The notes under the pieces were generated by a model. It did no database searches. It had not been told where the DNA came from and saw only the letters and a list, made by a program, of their open reading frames with translations. Made by a program: the position numbers and the translations under genes. Shown here piece after piece: positions 1 to 13,827 of a stretch of DNA of 64,000 nucleotides (the stretch's first letter is position 1; every line of letters begins with the position of its first letter). The DNA lies in NCBI GenBank assembly GCA_012295275.1, contig CM022679.1, positions 24,813,002 through 24,877,001 on the forward strand, in the 5' to 3' direction. This DNA comes from Chrysomallon squamiferum (taxonomy: Eukaryota; Mollusca; Gastropoda; Neomphalida; Peltospiridae).

Positions 1-321
1 ACACATAAAATACATGTCACTTTAATGTAGATACTGTTAGATTAATTTTATATCTTTTCAAATACTTTTTCTTTTGTCATACTTTTACATTAATCTGTAT
101 CATTGACTGCTTGTTATATTATTTCTTCAAAATGTGTTTTCTTTGATTGAATAAACTGAAATTTTATTTATTCTGAAAATGAATATTATTTGAATACTTA
201 TTTATTTATTTTTATTTATTTTGTTGTTATTAGTAATAATATTAATTTATTTTTCATGGTATTTAAAAAAAAAAAATTATATACACTTTTAATATTATTC
301 AGTAATAATTTCTATTTAAAG
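1..321. other. AT-rich intron upstream of first visible TRPM exon
   Basis: AT-rich sequence ending in an AG acceptor at 320-321, immediately before TRPM coding sequence. No coding signal is visible. It is best read as intron, because the N-terminal start of the channel is missing from the window. Confidence 0.6.
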
Positions 322-1494
322 TGATGCTTGTCAGTGTGGACGTACGATTGAGTGGCATAAAAAGAAAGGAATAAACGTTAACACAGAACATACAGAATGG
401 AAGCTGGAAACACACACCAAGACAGTGCAATGTGATTCATTTGGAGAAATCAATTTCAAGGGTTTTGATCATCATACACAAAATTCTCCTGTAAATACTA
501 CTTAATTAGTTTTGTTTGCTGAATTTGAATTTTACTAAAACAAAAAAAAAAAAAAAAAAATAAAAAAGAATAATAATAATGTATATTATTGGTTTTTCAC
601 GGACATATGCATTTACAATTTGTTCATGAAGGTATTATTTTGTAAATAATACCAATCAGTTTTGTTTGCTGATTTTAAAATGATACTGATATCAGAAAGA
701 TAGTAAGGTATATTTTGGTGGTTGGACAGAATTTTTGTTTTAATGTATTCAGGAATGTATGCACAGCAGAACCACTGACTAAAATAATTTCAAAATCAAT
801 GGTAATATTTTTTATCTTTATATTTGTGTGTGTGTGTGTGTGGTTATATAGTTATATTATTCTAATTATAACTATTACTATAATTATTATTAATATTATT
901 TAATTAGATTGTTTTGGAGTTGTTACTTGTGTAACTATTTCTTACTTCAGTATGTCAGACTTGACAGTAAAACTAAGCTAGAGAAAGTCTGGAAACTCTT
1001 GACGAAATACTGGAATCTCCCTGTTCCAAAACTTCTCATCTCAGTTACTGGTGGTTCCAAATGTATTTATGTGAAGTCAGAAATGAAGACCATTTTAAAA
1101 CAAGCACTGTGTCATGCTGCCACTAGCACTGGTTTGTACATAGACACATACACAAGTTTTAAACAACTTTATTTGTATTTTAAACATTTTTACCTTTCTA
1201 GTGAAAGTATGAGTTATTTAAAGTCAGTAGAACTTAGACATTATAAACAATTTATATCTAGCTTCAATTTTATTTTAAACATTTTTATGTTTGTAATAAC
1301 TGCGTGAATGTAACATGTTAGTAGTAACATTTTTAATTTGTTTCTAAGAAAGTGAAAAACATTTATAATGAGCTTTATTCTTTCTGTTTTATTTTATTTA
1401 CTGTTTTCCTTTTCTAAGGGGTTTAAATATACAGAGATGTTTACTCTGTTATTTATTTCTATTGTAAATTTGTCTATCTCATATTTATTGATTT

Positions 1495-1544
<50 letters not shown>

Positions 1545-4500
1545 TTAATTTTTTTTCTTTTTAATTTTAATTTGTAGGAGCTTGGATTATTACAGGAGGT
1601 ACAGGAAAAGGAATTATGAAGATGGTTGGAGAAGCTGTGAATGAATATATACCTCCTAGTAAACAAAATGAAAAAATTGTGACTCTTGGTATAGCAACAT
1701 GGGGAATAGTTTCCAACAGAAAAGCTTTAGAGGCAGAAGGGGTGAGTTTCAGCTGGCTATACTTGTACTTGCATAATTATGAGTACTCTGGTAAACTTCA
1801 GAATATACTTTTGAACTGATATAACTTTAATAAATTAATAAATAATAACTGTTACAAAATATAAATGGAAAATTAGAACACAGAGTTCAAAGAGTTAATA
1901 AGTGTAATTTTATAAGTTGGCTAAAGATTTAATTTTTTGAGTGCTCTGTTTAAGAAAGATAAGTTAATCTATTTTTAAAAATTCAGAATTAAAATAAAAA
2001 CTGAATTATCACCTTATGTACATATTTGTTTAGTGTGTTAGTATATTATGTAACATCTGTGTTAAGATATTTTGTATATTTTTATCTCTCTCTCTCTCTC
2101 TCTCTCTTTTTCTTGTTTCTATTTTGCACACACTTTTATTTTGCATTTTTTTTTTTTTATATTATGATTTGAATAAAATATAATAATATATCAGGATGAA
2201 GGACTCTTCCCTGCAACATATGACATTAAAGATGTCAAGAAGGATGCTAAAGGTGCCCCATTAGATCACAATCATTCACACTTCATACTTGTTGACAATG
2301 GAACAGAAAATATATATGGTGGCGAAAGATAGAATTCAGAGCAAAGCTTGAAAAATATATATCCCAAAAATCAGGTAATGTTAAAAACAGACTTTCTCAG
2401 AATAAGAGACAAAGAATTTTATAAATGTTTATCAGTTTAGTGGCATGTGAATATTTAAAAAAAATAAATGACAGTTTCAGAGAGAATGTGAATATGAATG
2501 TATAAATAATATGTGTATGTTATTAATGGTGTATGTATTGATAATTACAAATAATATGAGAAGTTTGTGTGTGAAACAGTAATGTGCAATTTTTATGAAA
2601 TTATTTGTTTTACTTTGTTTGTTTTATGCTTTATTGCAAAGGTTTATATATGGTACAAATAGTTACAGTTATTGGAAAAATATTTAGAAAAAAAACAAAA
2701 TTCATTTTATTAAATGGATGTAAAAAAAAAAAAAAATTTTTTCCGTTTGTTTGTGATGATGTGTAAATTTATGTTTTTGTGTTTTATTTTACATTTTTTC
2801 ATTTTCAAAACCTCAAAATATAAAATGATTTGTATGAAAGTATAATCAAATTTGTATCTAAAAAAATAAAAATGGTACCTCGAACAAGTGCCGTATGTAT
2901 TTTTTTAGTTACCAGCTGTGTGTGTGTGTGTTTTTTTTTTGTTTGAGTTGTGAGCCAAAATTTGTGTGTGTGTGTGTTGCCGCTTTATCATTGATTTTCA
3001 TAACATTTTTTGTTTCACTTACTGAAACTTTATGTTGTGTTTTTTTACAATTTTGTAAATTTCATTTTTTCTGTGGAAGAAAAAAAAGGATACTGAGAAT
3101 TAAAGTGTAATATTGAATTAAAAGCAATGATTCATATTAAATCATAATGTTTTAGAATGGCTAGAAACAAGTATCAGTATTTTATTATTTACATAATTAT
3201 TTGTAAAATTATGGAAACTAAAAAGGTGTAAATAATATATCATTGGTTAAATAACAGAAAACATTTTTTCTTTACATTTTATTTTTTTTTTATTTTATTA
3301 CTTTTCATAATTTTGCAGCTTTAAAATCTGAACAAAAAAAATCACAAGGGTTTTGGTATCACTTTTTTTTTTGTTGTTATAATAATATACGTCTTCTTCA
3401 GAACTGTAAATTTCGGTTTTCTATCAGACATGTATTTTAGTATATTATACCTATTTTCTTTTTTTTTTTATAATTAAAATTGACTAAATTTATGGAAGTA
3501 AAGCAGATAATTTAATATTCACAACAAAATAAAGAATGATAATGTGGTAGAGAAATAATCAAATACATATTTTTATATAGAATTGTTTGTAAAACATCAA
3601 ATAGGAAAGTATTTGAGTTCACTTATTGTAACAGAACTTTATTATATTATTATTTTTATTATATTATTCCTCCAATAGAGACTGTTCCCATTGTGACTTT
3701 GGTGGTGGGGGGTGGAGTAAATACCATGGCAACCGTCTGTGAATCTGTCCACCAAAAGATACCTGTTATTGTCATAGAGGGATCAGGGAGAGCAGCAGAC
3801 TTTATATCTGAAGGTTATAATCTTAAAAAACCTAGTGAAAAACAGTGAGTTTCCATATTTACTTTTTATGTACTGTTGTTGTTGTTGGTCTTCTTCTACT
3901 ATCATTTCTATTATTATTATCATCATTATTATTATTACTATTTATCTTCTTGGTTATAAACTTACAAAACCTAGTAAAAACAAGTGAGTTTCCATAATTT
4001 ATTTCTGATAGACTTTTTGTTGTTGTTGTTGTTGTTGTGCTATATTATTATTTTTATTATTTTCACCTTCCCCTTCCTATTATTATTATGATTATTATTA
4101 ATTTGGTTTTGGTTAGTTTGGTTGCATGCTGTAGTAAAAAATTGGGGATCTGTTGCTTTAGCACATTATTAGAAAGATTGTTTATTTACCACTTTCTGTT
4201 ACTGGAAAAAATTAAAGAAGACAACACTGAAACTCAGATATCCTGATTAGTAAAGAAAGCTTGTAACAGCAATGATGTTTTTTTAATATTTATTTATTTA
4301 CTTTTTTCCTTTTAATATATATTACAAAATAAAATGGTGAAGAAGATTTAGGACAATTTAAATTCAACCATATATTATTAGTGCTAAATTTATTTGTTGT
4401 TCATGTCCTGATAAATTTGATTTTCTTCCATATTTTAAAAATCAATAAAAGACATTGCCAGAAAAAAGATTTTGATGGATAGTATTAGCAAAAATAACAG

Positions 4501-4720
4501 TGATGAAATTTCCAGTGATCTGAAACAAATTTTAGAGTGTAGAAATCTGGTAAATACATCTACAGTAATAAATTTCTTAAACCCTTTCTCATGTAATCAG
4601 TTTGTCAGAAAAGAAAAGTAAAATCATTGAAATGTATGGATGAAACTAATTCCATTATAAATACAAAAAGAAAGAAAAAAAAAAATAGTTCCATGAAAAC
4701 ATTTTCTATTTGCCTTTTTT

Positions 4721-4769
<49 letters not shown>

Positions 4770-7700
4770 CATAAATTTTATAAACATAAAATGTTTGAAT
4801 AATTGTACTGTTTAAATTGGAGGCACTAAACACAGTAGCTGTCATTAACAACTCAACAAAAACTGTTTATTTTCCATCACTGATTTTCAAATAACTGTTT
4901 GTTTCAGATCACATTACTTAAACTTGAGACTAAAGAGGACATTACCCAAGAAATTCCCAGAGCCTTGATTAAAGGTTATTTGTGATTTTTATTACAGTCT
5001 GAGAAATCAAATAATAATTTGTAAATATATCTAAAGTTTATATATATCTAACAGAGCCATACTAGAAAGTTAGTTCACTGAACTTTATTGCAGAACGTTG
5101 GCTTGAGTGACAAGTCCTTCAGTTGGCCTACTTTCAGTTACATTTGTAACATTATGACAAGATATGTGTTTTAAAAACAGGGTTTTCCTGATTAGGAGTT
5201 ATGGAAATCTTTTACCTTTTCACCAAGAGAAAAGGACAGTCATATATTATGACCTTTTATTCACTAATTAGGCTAATTAGAAGTCATAGATTGATGGCAG
5301 TATTATAAAATATATTCATGATTTTTTTTTTTCAGTAAGTTATTTTAGTGAATGACATTTTTCCATATTAGTCCATGTAAAATGTTCATGAACTGGTTCC
5401 ACCCAGAGGGACAAAGGCTCATAACATTTTCTGATAGGTCTGTGTATGTAGATAATGAAATGAGGTGAATATCGAGTAGCTTTCTTTTATTTTCACTCTG
5501 AAATATTTCTTAGGATGCCCTTAGTTTGGTACCATCAAATTAAATAAAAAAGGTGACTTGCTTTTATACGTGCTAATAATAATTTTCTTCAAAGTTATCT
5601 AATGCCAAGAACACTTCATAATAACCATTTTGAGTGTTTATTTTTCCAATATAGTGTTAGTTAATGTTACAATAAATTTGGTAATTCATCAATTCCCAGG
5701 AAAACTTATCTTTGTTCATTTGTATCAGTTTCACTATTTTTCTAGATGGCTGAACATGGCTGCCTGTAAATGATTAGAATTAACTTGTAACAATTTCTGA
5801 TTTTTGCAAATATTCAAGCAGATGATGAGGAAAAAAATGCTGCAAATTTGAAATCTGGCAGTCAACCTTTGAGGTTTATATGCATATGATGTGTGTAATT
5901 GATAGGGATAAAAATATAAAAATAAGATTGCTGTTTGTGTTAATATTGCTTAATTTTCAGGATAAAAATTGGCAAAACGATGGTGAAAAGCTGAAACTGA
6001 AAATGTTTTAAATATTAAAATCTCCAAAGCTGTTTTCTTTTGACCTCTGGTGATCAACCTTCAGTTCAAATGGCTCTGCTCTTATTTTATTATCTACATA
6101 GACCTCTCAAGAAAATTCTGTGAGCCTTTGTCCCTCTGGGTGGTACCAAATTCTGGCCAATACTGTATCTCTAGTAACTATATCCAGCCATGTATTTTTT
6201 TTTTTTTTTCTTATTTATAAAACTTATAAAATTTATAAATTGACTATTTTACATTATATGAATAGTTTACATCATTTTTAGCCAAGAACTTAGATGTCAA
6301 AACTCAGCTGAAATTGGCTCTTGAGTGGAATTGCTGTGACATTGCCAGGAATGAAATATTCAACCAAGAAAATAGGCAAAACCTGGAGGTAACTTAATTA
6401 TTTTCATTTTCAAGACATTTTATTTTAAATAACTTCAGTTTGCAGTATATACTTTACTAAATCATATTAGTGTTAAACATATATAAAAAGTGCTGAATAC
6501 TACATAACACTGAGTGCATTCTGGAGTTCAGAGTGGTGATTCTCAAACCTATCTCAAGGTAAATTTAAACCCATAATTTGTTATTTTGTTCTTTTAAAAA
6601 GTGGTAAAATTCTTATATAATAATATTATTAATAATAATATGTTGATAAAATTTACATTGTAGCATTATTACCTGTTTTACTGTTGAAAGATTTGTCATT
6701 CCTGGCTTAGACATAATATGATAAAAAGATGTAATAAAATTAATTATTTCTTTATTTTTTTTTATTTTTATTTTATTTTATTATGTTATTAATTATTTTT
6801 TATATATTATTTTTTTTTTTTTTTTATTATTATTTTTTTTTTTTTTTTTTTTTTTATTTTTTTATTTATTTTTTAAAAGGAAAAAAATTAGATAAAAACC
6901 AATGATGACAGCTCTTGTGGAAAAACAGAGTAGACTTTGTAAAGCTTTTTTATTGACACAAAGATACTGACATTCATATTGACTTAAAGAAGTTTTTGAC
7001 TATTAAAAACCTTCATAGTCTCTCTATTACAAAGTAAGTTAAAATTATCTATTGTTATGATTATTTTTTTTTAAATTGAAATTACCATGTTCTGTTTATT
7101 TACTTAACCAAATTTGATTCATTAAATTGCTATTATTTTATTATTATTATTTCTTTATTTTTAAAAATTGTTTTATTTATTTACATGCTTTTTCTTTTTA
7201 TTATTATTCATGTTGTTATTATTTGTTTATTTATTTCTCATCTTTTAAAGTTACTTTTCCAATTTTTTTATGTTTTTTTTTTTTGGATGTTTTTTTTTTT
7301 TTTTTTTTTTTTACAACCTCACACACACTAATTTTATTTTTGATTTGTTATTTGTTCTTATTATTTGATTGTTTTATGTTTTTGTTTTCCAGCTTTATAA
7401 AAAGAAATCCGAGTTTTTTAATCTTCTGATTGATGACATCAGGGTAAGTATTTGATTTTGTAATAGGCTCTGAGTCAGTATCACCATATAGCTGGTAGAT
7501 CATGGTTCACAGAGAATGTAGAAAAATTAATATGATCTTAACAAGATTTTCTAACCACCTTTTTGTAGTTTGTCTATATGTATATATATATAATGTTATA
7601 TGTTGCTTTTATTTTGTGTTTTATGTGCATTATGAATTTACATTACATTATAGTTATCTAAAAAATTAAAATAATAAAACAAATTCTTTTTGTTTATTTC

Positions 7701-10700
7701 ACTTTGTTTTTCTCTTACTAACATAATTATTATGTCATACTGTGTTTAATTCTGCAGGACACCTGGACAGCCTATTTCTTATATAAATCAACAGAACCCT
7801 CTGAAAACTTCCCAGATTTGTTGATAAATGTTGGTGAACTCATTGAATTCCTGCTCAAGCCCCAGTCATTTAACTTCTACTCAGGTATGTATTCCATAGT
7901 TTATATTATTCAGGCTATTTCTATATTTCTGACAGTCAGTGTCACAAAAAAATAAAAAAATAAAATAAAATAAAATATAATATATATATATAAAATAAAT
8001 AAATAAATAAATGAAACAAATATGTACAAATTAATTGAAAGTGAATAAATAAAGAAAAAACAAAAGTTTGTTTACTATATTTTCATTTGTATACATTTTA
8101 ATCGTTGATTTTTGTTTTGGAATACTGATTTATTATTATTATTTTTGGGGGTTCTTTGTTTATTTGTTGTTTTTTTATATATATATATATGCTAATAATA
8201 ATATGATGTTTTTTTTGTTTTTTTTTTTGTTTTAGTTTTTTTTTAAAAAAATATATAAAAAAAAAAAACATTTGTAATTAATTACGGTTAAAAATAACAT
8301 TATGTTATTAAAAACAAAAGTATATTTTTTAATAAAATGCAAACAAAAAAAAAGATTTCTTGAAATTATTTCATTAATAAAACATGCAAAAGCCATTCAA
8401 TTGTGGCTTAGGCTTCATTATAGTTCATGTTTCCTTTGTATACATTTTAATTGTTGATTTTTGTCATGGAATACTGATTTAGTTATAGTTTTTTTAGTTG
8501 ACAAAGGTAAACCAAACATTTCAATTAGGTTATTATTATTATTTTTAATTTTGGTATAATATTTCATAATCACATGTTCTTATTTGTATTATTACAGTAA
8601 TTTATTGTTAGAACAGTTTTGTCTTAAGCAGAATTTAAACAACCACTTTGAAGGTATATGTTTGTAGACATGTGTGTGTGTATGTGTATGTTTTTTTTAT
8701 GTGTGTATGACAGTTTTATTCAAAGTACTTGTTTTCTTCAATAGACATTTTAAATATTTTTCTAGATTTATAAATTTTGTTTTTATGTGTTTCATTACTT
8801 ACTTCAAACTAATATTTATGAGTATAAAATTTTCAACCAGTTCTTTGAGCAGAATTTAACAAGACATTATCTAACATACTGCTCTTAAATTATAAGAATG
8901 CACTAGTAACATTTTATGTTGCACATTTTCATGACACTTAATTGTTATTATTCTTTAGTAACTAATGTTTCAGAATTTTTGTATGTAGAAAATTCAAGCA
9001 CTTAAGTAATGCACACATTTAGATAAATAACACCTATAACAAATAGCAAACACACACACATAAACATAAAATGCATAACATTTATATATACATAAATGCA
9101 TATATCACATATTTACATAAGTACAAAACAGTAACAGAATTAAAGTATACACATAACAAATGCACATGCATAAAACACACAGACACACACACACTGGTTT
9201 TGAAATGTCATAGTGAAGCAATAATATTGTTTGTATTATTCATATCTGTTATATTTGACATAAATCTCTTTGATCTGAAACCAATTTTTCTCAAATGTAG
9301 TGTTTAAGTATTGTAAATGTAAGATCAAAATAAGCTTCATAAATTTAGATCATTTGCCATGTACAGAATTATGTGATTTGTATTTCCACCTGCTGTGTAT
9401 TGTCTGTACTTTCAAAGTTATCTTTAGTTCTGATGCATGGTGCCAGGAATTAATTTTCCGTTAAAAAAAGAAAGAAAATAAAGTTATTTCATTTTCTTCT
9501 TTTGCTTTTATTTAAAATAAATCATGGAAGAATGATAATTTGGCATTTGAAGTATGTTCTGTTTTTTTTAATTTGCAGAGTGAATTTTTAAATTTTATTA
9601 CTGCAATTATATATGTACAATTATTATTTTATTATCATTTCTTTTAAAAATCTTTTTAATTTAATTTTCTTTTTTTTTAACTTTTTAAAAAATTTCAAAA
9701 TTTAAATAACAGTATTTTTTTATTCTTGTGTATGTCACTATACATAGCTAATTCATAGAATTATAGTATATACATGTTTAAATATAAATCCCTGATTAAT
9801 ATATAAAATTTTAAATATAAAGAAAAACTAAATATGTATAGTTCATTTTAGCACTCTTCTGGTGATTAATTCAAACTTTTTATATTTTTATATATGTATA
9901 TATTTTTTTTTAAATACAATAACTTTTTCTTTGATTAAATTTCTAGCTTTACATTATAATCACTTTATTAATAGAAAGAAACTGAGATAATTATAATTAT
10001 AATATAATTTTATGAATTTGGATGTCAGTTCTAGCTGTAATATTGAAAATACTAAACCTAAATCATGCAGGATAAGGCACTGATTGATTACTTTTATATT
10101 AGTTTTTTACTGCAATTTTACTTATTAGATATTTTCTTTATAATTTACATAATTTTCATTATATAACCCTAATAAGCTTTATCTGTTTAATTTTAAAAAA
10201 AAATAAATAAATTTTACTAATTTTTATTATTTTATTTTATTTTATTTGTCCAAACAATTATTATTGTTATTGTTGTTGTTGATCATATTGTTGTTTCTGT
10301 TGTTACTGTTGTTCTTTTTACAGGTTGAGCATCCCTTAACCATAAATTCAAAAAACTTAAAATCTTTGAAATCCTAAAACTTTTTTGAGCAGCCAAAATA
10401 GCTTAAAATTATCAAATTATCCTCTAAAGATTTGTTAAATTTTATTTTATTTACAGATGAAAGTTTATTCAATCTAGAAAAGGAGAATAAGTTTGGAAAT
10501 TTCACTGAAGTATCAAACCCAGAACAACATTTATTTATCTGGGCTGTTCTCTTCAACCGCAAAGAAATGGCTGAACTGTTCTGGAAGCATGGAAATGACC
10601 AGCTAGGTAACAGAAATTTAAAATATTATTATACTGTTATTGTAAAACATTTATCATTTGTATGATAATATGAAATAAAAATAAATTGATTTGTTATTAA

Positions 10701-13700
10701 ACTACTGTGATTAGGATTTTTTAAAGAATATATACTCTCTATTTTTGTTTGTTTCTGTTATCATTGATGATGTCATTGCTGTTGTTTGTGAGGTGTTTGG
10801 TGGGAGGTGTTGTTTTATTTTGTTATGTTAATTATTTATTGTGTTTTAGTACAGTAACAGTCACCTAAGAAGTGATAGATCCATGGATCAAATCTTCTCT
10901 CATTTCATTTTATTAGTTCCATTCAATCTTGTCCCTTGTTTATAGTTTTTCAAAGTTTACTATATGCTTCTGTATTAAAGTTAATTATAATCTTGTGTTG
11001 TTTCAGGGACAGCAATGATTGCCTCTGCCCTGCTGAAATCTCTGTCTGAAGAGGCTGAAAATAAGGGAGAATCGGAACTTAGTAAAAATCTGACAGAAAA
11101 TGCAGAGTAAGTAATCCTTTCACTAATACGTAGTATGTTTGAAGTTTTTAATTAATGTTCCATTCAAAGGACAGTAAATATATCTCTTTTATCCATATAC
11201 TTTGTGAGTTTGCATTTCCTAACTAATGTGCTGTTGAAATTTTTTAAATGTATTTCTTTTATCCAAATAGCTTGACCAACTGTGAGCAATATTTTTTGCA
11301 TTCATTTCACTCAGTTGATCAGTAAATTTCAGACAAATGTTGACCAGGTCATAGGTGGCCTAAACAAAACTCACAAATTCAAAATTACAACAATAGTTAG
11401 TCCATGAAATTACTACTATAGATATCATACAGAGAAACAAATATTTTATAATTTATAACAGATTGTCTGTGAATAGTACAACATTGTGTCCTAAACATGT
11501 ATTTGAAGATGAAAAAGAAAATCATGGGAAGCAAACCGATCAAAACAAATATCTAAAAAAAAAAAATTAATATAGGTTGCATGTTAATGGAAAGATTTTG
11601 CACAGTAAGGCTACTTCATAATAACAATGATCTTTGGCATTGCTATAGGCAATGCTGTTAGGTACCAAAAACCAGAACCTGGAATATTTATACTTTGTTG
11701 TTCTGGAAAACTGGGGCATGGAGTACAGAGTTAAAATATGAAATACTATATATGAAACAAGAATATAAGAAGGAAAATAAAGAAGTTAAATGGATAAATG
11801 ATTTTATGTTTTTATTCCAGGTTTTTTGAGAGACTTAGCAAAGAACTGCTGTCAGAGTGTTACGATAAAGACAAGGATGTGACATATCAGTTGTTAGTTC
11901 GAGAACTACCATTATGGGGAAGCCTGACGTTGTTCAAGATTGCTGATACCTATAAGATGATGGACTTCATGGAACACTCCTCATGTCAAAAAAAACTCAA
12001 CAGCATCTGGAAAGGTCAGATGGAGCCATATACTTCAGAACTAAAGGTATCCTTGTTCAATATCTCACATTTAGAAATCATAATTCAGTAGAAAACAAAA
12101 GTTTGAGGTGATGGGAACCTTCTTTCATATAGTTTTCTGCACATAATTTAAAGTTACTATATAATTATAATTTAAAAATAATTTTTGTTTTTTTTTTAAA
12201 AAATAAATATTGATTCATCATTTTTTTTTTTTTTCATCCTTTTTTGATATCAGCAATTTCTAAATTCCAGTTGTTGGGATATTCTCATCCTTCTTCCTCT
12301 CTTTATATGTAATTGTTCAGTTTGAACTTTCTTTTTATAATGACTCTTTTATATCACAGTTTTTTGGCCTTGTTACAGATCATCCTTTGCATTTTCTTTC
12401 CCATATTCCTTCCTTTGATCAAATTCACTTCCAACGAAAAACCTACCACCATCATCAAGAGATGGATTGGTAGTAACAAGGTTGAGGATGAATCTGCGTC
12501 TGACACATCTGGCTTTCCAAAGACACAAAATACAAAATACAAAATCTCTCTGTTTGGCAGTGATAAAACTATCAACATTCTGTCTGCTTGGATGTATTTC
12601 TGTACTGCCCCAGTCACTAAGTTTTTCTTCAATGTGGTAGGTATTGTGAATGGTGGTAAATTCATTTAAAATTGTCTGCTGTTTGTCAAAATATTAAAGA
12701 AGCCATTTTACTATGATAAAAAGTTATAATTCTCTTAAATTTATTGTTAATAAACTACACTTTTTATTTTATTATTTTTTTTCTCTCCATATCAGTATTT
12801 TATTTTATCTGTACCATCCAGATTTTTATTCATACATGGTTCAGAATAAAACACATTAATTTTTCCTCCATCTTTCTTCATTTATCTTTTTTCCAAGTTA
12901 CTTTCTGCAATGTTTTTGAAATCAAAAATAATTTACTGTTACTTTCTTCAGCTGTCCTACGTTGTGTTGCTAGGCATTTTCAGCTACTTTGTGTTGGTGG
13001 ATCTCCGACCTCTGGGAGAGCCACAATCTCCATCCAAGTGGGAAATCATTACATGTATCTGGATTGGTACCATGATCATTGAAGAAATTAGACAGGTGTG
13101 CAATCATTTATCTTAGATTAATTTAATCTTAATGAAAACCTTTGCAGACAGGTCTTCATCAAATACAAAATATTTTACTTCTTTTTAAATGTGATGTATT
13201 TAATAAAACTTATGTATAATACATAAAATACATGACATTTTATTTTTTGTCTGCAATGAGTTGTTTCACTTTCTTTCTAGATTTTTATCCTTACCGAGAA
13301 CTCCTTAAAATACAGACATTTTATTTGTTTCTAGAGATTTATAAGTGATAAACATTCCATCAAATATGAGATTTTTTTCTTTTTTCTTTCTTCATTTTTC
13401 CACATAATATATATTTTGTTTTCTAGATTCTTTCCCGCAGTGAGGGCTCCTTCAAATACAAAATTTGGAACTGGTTATTTAACATGTGGAACAAATTTGA
13501 CCTTCTCATGTACATCATGTTCATTGTGTGCATCATTCTACGTTTGAGTCTAACTGACTCAGACTTTATCTGGGCCCGCAAAATGTACAGTGTGACACTG
13601 ATCATGTTCTATCTCAGATCCATGCAGTTCCTTCTCGCTGCAAAAAACATAGGGCCTAAAGTGATCATGATATATAGAATGGTAATATATTTGTTTTTTT

Positions 13701-13724
13701 TGTTTATTCAGTTTTTTGGTTTTT

Positions 13725-13760
<36 letters not shown>

Positions 13761-13772
13761 TTTTTTTTGTTA

Positions 13773-13827
<55 letters not shown>

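Noticed and set aside
4908-7033. Idea that TRPM breaks reflect programmed frameshifting or RNA editing
   Set aside because: The breaks are numerous, mostly in homopolymers, and no slippery-site or structure signature is apparent. Consensus error or recent loss is simpler.
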